From NCBI GenBank assembly GCA_023678885.1, contig CM042985.1, forward strand, positions 9,102,985-9,166,984: a stretch of DNA of 64,000 nucleotides, read 5' to 3'. The stretch comes from Pogostemon cablin. Lineage: Eukaryota; Streptophyta; Magnoliopsida; Lamiales; Lamiaceae. Both the position numbers and the translations under genes were made by a program. Positions 59,431 through 64,000 of this stretch are shown here, one piece after another. The number at the start of each line of letters is the position of its first letter. The stretch's first letter is position 1. Under the pieces are notes generated by a model. The model had not been told where the DNA came from. It saw nothing but the letters and a program-made list of their open reading frames with translations, and ran no database searches.

Positions 59431-60001
59431 GTATCACAATCTTAATTGTGTAGTTATGAGTATTAGTTCTTTAAACCATGTAGTTTATAGCAATTATGCA
59501 TTATTTCATGCATCCCTCAGTAAGTGACCCTAATAATAATTTTCAATTTAATTTTTAATAAGTTTAGAATTATTTTAGAAATTTTATGTGACTAATTATA
59601 ATCGGTAGTTCTATTTGTTAGATGTAGATTTTGATATTTTAAACAGTTAGCTTCGATCAAATATAAAAACTTAAAATTTATAAACTAAGAACCAACTATT
59701 TTATTTATTGCAAGTTGTATTTATGCTGTTACACCATCAAACATTTTAACAAATTTATCTTTAATCAAATGTATTTTTTCGTAATTATTAATTCTAAAAA
59801 TATTTCACCGGCTCTTTTTTTTTATCCCTAAATTATTTAAAGACCTAAATACTACACTAAATATATTTTACTATAAAATAAATATAAGTTCTTAATATAT
59901 ATCACTCAAAATTTTAATTTTTTTATTTTGAAAGATTTATTTATCATCTTATTTATTTGAGTATATAATAATTTTTTAATAATATTTATTTATATAATAA
60001 T
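59431..60001. other. Gene-free AT-rich region
   Basis: No supported feature. Confidence 0.3.
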
Positions 60002-60699
60002 TAGTACAAATCCCGCGTATTACGCGGGACATGAAATTATAATATTAAAAAAATAATTTACTAATAAAAAAATATTATAATGAAATTAATATGTAAGGAT
60101 TAATCGAAAAAAAATAAAAATATTATTAAAAAAATTTAAAATCGATACATATAAAAAAATAAAGCTCTCATCTGATATGCAGAAGAAAAAATTATAAAAA
60201 AACAAACATATATATATATATATATCTTTATTAAAAAAATAATGAAATTAATTAAGAGAAATTAAAAAAGAAAAAAAAAGGTAGCAAAGGAGAATTATAA
60301 AAAAATTAATATGGTATATTTTAATTTAAAGAAATAAAAAGAATAAACTTAACTTACAAACTAAAAATCATTAAAAAAAACAATTAAAAAATATAACTGG
60401 AAATTATAAAAAAGAAAACATAAAATTTGAATTAATATAAATGATTTTGAAGAAATAAGAAAAGTAAAAGAAATCATAACAAAATTAATTAAAAAATAAA
60501 AATTTTGACCATGAAAAAATTAATAAAAAATTATTACAAAAGATAAATTTAATTTCACATACATTAAAAAAGAAACCGAATTAAAACAAAAAAATAATAA
60601 AAAAAAAGAATAAAAATAAAAAAATATAAAAGAGACAATATGATAATTTACATGAGAGAATGATTAATGAATAAAAAGCCTTATTTATAGATACAGAGA
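60002..60699 (-). mobile_element. Small non-autonomous Helitron, about 0.7 kb
   Basis: On the minus strand a hairpin CCCGCGTAATACGCGGG is followed by ATTTGTA and CTAA, then host T, which is a normal Helitron 3' end. The proposed 5' end TCTCTGTATCTATAAATAAG has host A before it. No protein is encoded. The 3' end is firm and the 5' end is by pattern. Confidence 0.65.
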
Positions 60700-60797
60700 T
60701 ATTGAGTATATTAAATATATCTTTTTATCTCCTAAACAAATAATTAATATAAATATAATATTAACTAAATAAGCAGGATATGTGTACATATGAATCA

Positions 60798-60965
60798 TGA
60801 AATTATAATATTAAAAAAATAATTTTCTAATAAAAAAGTATTATAATGAAATTAATATGTAAGGATTAATCAAAAAAAATAAAAATATTACAAAAAAATT
60901 TAAAATCGACACATAAAAAAATAAAGCTCTCATCTGATATGCGAAAGAAAAAATTATATTAAAAC
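60798..60965. repeat. Second copy of the Helitron 3' part without its hairpin
   Basis: CATGAAATTATAATATTAAA and about 165 bp beyond repeat 60029-60200 with few differences, but the terminal hairpin is absent. Confidence 0.88.
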
Positions 60966-61615
60966 AAACATATATATATATATATTAAAATAATAATGAA
61001 CCTAATCAAATAATAATTAATATAAATAATATTAAGTAAATAATAATAATAAGTATAAATAATATTAAGTAGTATATGTGGATAAATATCTCCTACTAAT
61101 TATAATAAATAAACCGTATCACATGATCACCATTTCATAATATACTGTATTTGTTTATATTGAATGTTTTGAGAGCGAAAGGTTTCACATCAAATGTAAA
61201 TTTTAAAAGTTGAATTTGTGGCACCACTAACTTTTGCAGTGTTGTTGTTATTGACATATTGTAATAATTTATTTAACCAAGTACCTTCTAGAACTTATCT
61301 ATGGAATGATTATGCTTTGGATTGGTTACTGCCGACCCTCAAGGCTTCATTTACTTTCTCTCAAACTTACACAATTATATAGCTATTTATTTATTTATTT
61401 ATTTATGAAACATTAATTTTCAAATTAAAATTTTAAAAAATTTCCCCCTAAATCATTCATTTGAAACCTAATTTGATTAAAAATATTAATTATAATGTAA
61501 ATACTCGTGTGAGACCATCTTATTGAATGAACATAGTAAAGAAAAATAATAATTAACAAAAAAAAAAATAATGTGATCACATCATAAAACGATCTCACAC
61601 AAGCATTTCACTATT
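60966..61615. other. Gene-free AT-rich region
   Basis: Contains short TA and TAATAA runs; no gene. Confidence 0.3.
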
Positions 61616-61760
61616 TACAAAGGTGAGTGATTAGCACTAGTAGCATATTTAGGGAGTTGGCCAACATGATTCTACATTTTGAATACTTACAAAGGTGAGT
61701 GATTAGCACTAGTAGCATATTTTAGGGAGTTGGCCAACATGATTCTACATTTTGAATATC
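61616..61760. repeat. 72 bp tandem duplication
   Basis: TACAAAGGTGAGTGATTAGC and the following bases occur at 61616 and again at 61688 with one extra T in the second copy. Confidence 0.95.
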
Positions 61761-62591
61761 TAAGAGATAAAATTTATATTTAAAATAAAAGTATATTATA
61801 GGAGGAAATGTCAAATTTTCATGTATTATATGGGATTTGGATGACCTAGATGAAACGTTCAATTTACTCATTGTTCGCGTGAAAATGAAATGACTGTCAG
61901 TCCGATGGAAAATGTTCCAATTCACTTTTACTTGTGGTTGATTTTATGGAATTAATTTTATGAAATGAAATAGGAGTAGTAAATATTGTAATATCAAAAT
62001 ATATCAAAATTTATGAAAAAATTCCATGTTATATTTATCATGCCAAACTTGACATTCAAGATAATTTCATATAATTAAATAAATAATTAAAATCTTAAAA
62101 TTTTGTTAAAAAGAAAATTAAATTAATTTATATTAATCACTGTGAAATGAATTTTGATGACAATTTTTCAAAATGTGTAGTCTAATTGAAGGAATATTCA
62201 GGCCCTTTAGTAAATTTGTTATATAGATCCAGTATATATTAATATTAAATTTGTTAAAACTAGAGTCATTATAGATAGGTTGAGCGCATATCTACTTCAT
62301 GTGCACAAATTTAATTTTATATATACATTTCAGTATAAAAATTAGGTATCCGTAATTTTTTGGGAAAAAATTAATTTTTTAGAAAAATATTAATATTCTT
62401 TATATTTCAACCAATTTTTTCAATAAAAAAATAATACTCATATTAATTAATTAATATGTATTTTGATGATCGTTCACCTTGTTGTGTTAACGGGCTGAGC
62501 TTGGAGTAGCAAAAATAAAATGACTAGGACAAAGTTAACCAAATACAATTTATTGATGGAAAATAGGATCACAATTTATCCTCTAAGCTAA
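61761..62591. other. Gene-free AT-rich region
   Basis: No supported feature. Confidence 0.3.
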
Positions 62592-62907
62592 CTGATCAGT
62601 GTTTTCCATTTATTATGAATTATGGGAGATATGTTTCGTTTTCCATTTTTAGGTGTTCATGGTTGATGCGCTGACTTATGATAAGTTAGTTGAGATTATC
62701 CTCAGTTGAGCCGAGTCTATTTAGGGTCAGTTCAATTCGAGGTAGTCACCTGATCAGTGTTTTCCATTTATTATGAATTATGGGAGATATGTTTCGTTTT
62801 CCATTTTTAGGTGTTCATGGTTGATGCGCTGACTTATGATAAGTTAGTTGAGATTATCCTCAGTTGAGCCGAGTCTATTTAGGGTCAGTTCAATTCGAGG
62901 TAGTCAC
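62592..62907. repeat. 158 bp perfect tandem duplication
   Basis: CTGATCAGTGTTTTCCATTT...GAGGTAGTCAC occurs at 62592-62749 and 62750-62907. I found no difference between the copies by eye. Confidence 0.96.
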
Positions 62908-64000
62908 GTCCATCCTCTGTTAAGTTGGGTATGTGATCATATCCCAGACAAATTTGGACTTCATTGTTATTGGCCTTTCGATCTTTATTGATTCTCGATT
63001 ATATGTTGGACAAATTTTTTCTTCAGCTTTTATGCTTGATCTGTTGGTCTTAGATCTCATTGGCTCTTTTATGTAATATAGTCAATGAGTCTTAACCCAT
63101 ATTTGAAATAGGATATAATATACATAACAATTTATATATTTTTTAGAACAAAATGTCATGCCCTTTAACACATTGTGCATCAAGTGTACAAAAGACCAAA
63201 TGTTATAAATAATATATACTCCCTCGTAATTATTTTTAAATAAAGAATTACAATGAAAATTAAATCTTGGCTTAACCGATAACATAGTCTTCCAAGAGAC
63301 TAAATTAGTGAACAAATCTCTCCCCCCAACGTAATATATTTTCAAAAAATAAAAAATTGAACAATAAAGTGATATCTTAATATTACTGTTTTTCGTTTTT
63401 GCATGTTGCTTTTTTCAACACAATAAACTAACCCATAAACTTTTGTTGAAATGAATGTTAAAATAAGTGATCATTCAGATCTTCTACTGAAAGTTCATGC
63501 AAATCAGATCTTAAATCAATTTGAAAAAAATTAAAAAATTAATAGTTGACATATATTCAAGCTTTAAATTAAAAAAAAAACTTATTTTTTGAACAAACAA
63601 GATACTCCACGTCATTTACTGCATAATTCACTAAAATACGAATATTTTTACTACCGAATTTTACCATGAATTACGCTAATTCAAAATTACATTTATATTT
63701 AACAATGAATGATAACGGAGTATAATGTTTTTACCGATGACATAGTATCCTTTGTTATTTACCACCGTATTACAAATTTATTAGTTAATGATTTTTTGTT
63801 GGTGAAAAATTACCATATAACCACCACATCAACAAAAGAAAACTACCAAGAATTTTTCCTGTCAATATTTAGATAAATTGATTTAGCAATAAAATTAAGA
63901 CTTTCATCATCTATATATTCCATCAGTAAAAAATGATAATTTTTTAGTGATTGGGTCGTATAAATAATATACTTTATAATTTATTTATTACCTAAAAAGA
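62908..64000. other. Gene-free right edge
   Basis: AT-rich DNA. A single ACTCCCTCGTAATTA near 63219 looks like an unpaired MITE end. No gene is seen to the window edge. Confidence 0.35.

Overview
This 64 kb window is nuclear DNA of a flowering plant, almost certainly a eudicot. It is strongly AT-rich, its genes have introns with plant-type splice sites, and intergenic space is full of plant transposons (Stowaway, Harbinger, hAT, Mutator and Helitron elements, LTR retrotransposons). It also carries a piece of plastid atpA. The family or species cannot be fixed from the sequence alone.

Only three host genes look real. At the left edge is the 5' end of a SOSEKI (DIX-like, DUF966) polarity gene on the minus strand (1-182). 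At 11177-12576 is a complete three-exon R2R3-MYB gene of the MYB48/MYB59 type. At 41125-39890, minus strand, is a complete three-exon tonoplast aquaporin of the TIP1 group, closest in recalled sequence to TIP1;3. These genes do not form a pathway and are separated by transposon-rich DNA.

The rest is layered mobile DNA. A MULE transposase pseudogene (18247-25315) is split by a 5.1 kb LTR element that has a gag frame but no pol (TR-GAG type). A Helitron of about 2.8 kb with telomere-like tracts (25483-28251) follows. Next come a solo LTR (28311-30132), a decayed DUF1985/Ulp1-protease transposon gene (30707-34272) with a hAT MITE inside, and a rearranged solo LTR (34833-36957). Two related non-autonomous Mutator-like elements with GC-rich cores lie at 38639-39239 and 49626-51448. 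The second contains a hAT-like element, which itself contains a Stowaway MITE.

From about 52 kb to the right edge the window holds a plastid atpA insert (52229-52735), a 384 bp Mutator-type MITE with a perfect 9 bp target duplication, and a Harbinger element. A patchwork of gene fragments follows (EamA transporter-like, tonoplast dicarboxylate transporter-like and one more), interrupted by a solo LTR. A small Helitron and several young tandem duplications complete the region.

For several elements I could read both termini and matching target-site duplications, which fixes their borders. I see no undescribed functional system. The most useful leads are the Pack-MULE-like patchwork at 54.8-58.7 kb, the GC-cored Mutator family, the pol-less gag element, and the internal empty site that confirms one MITE border.
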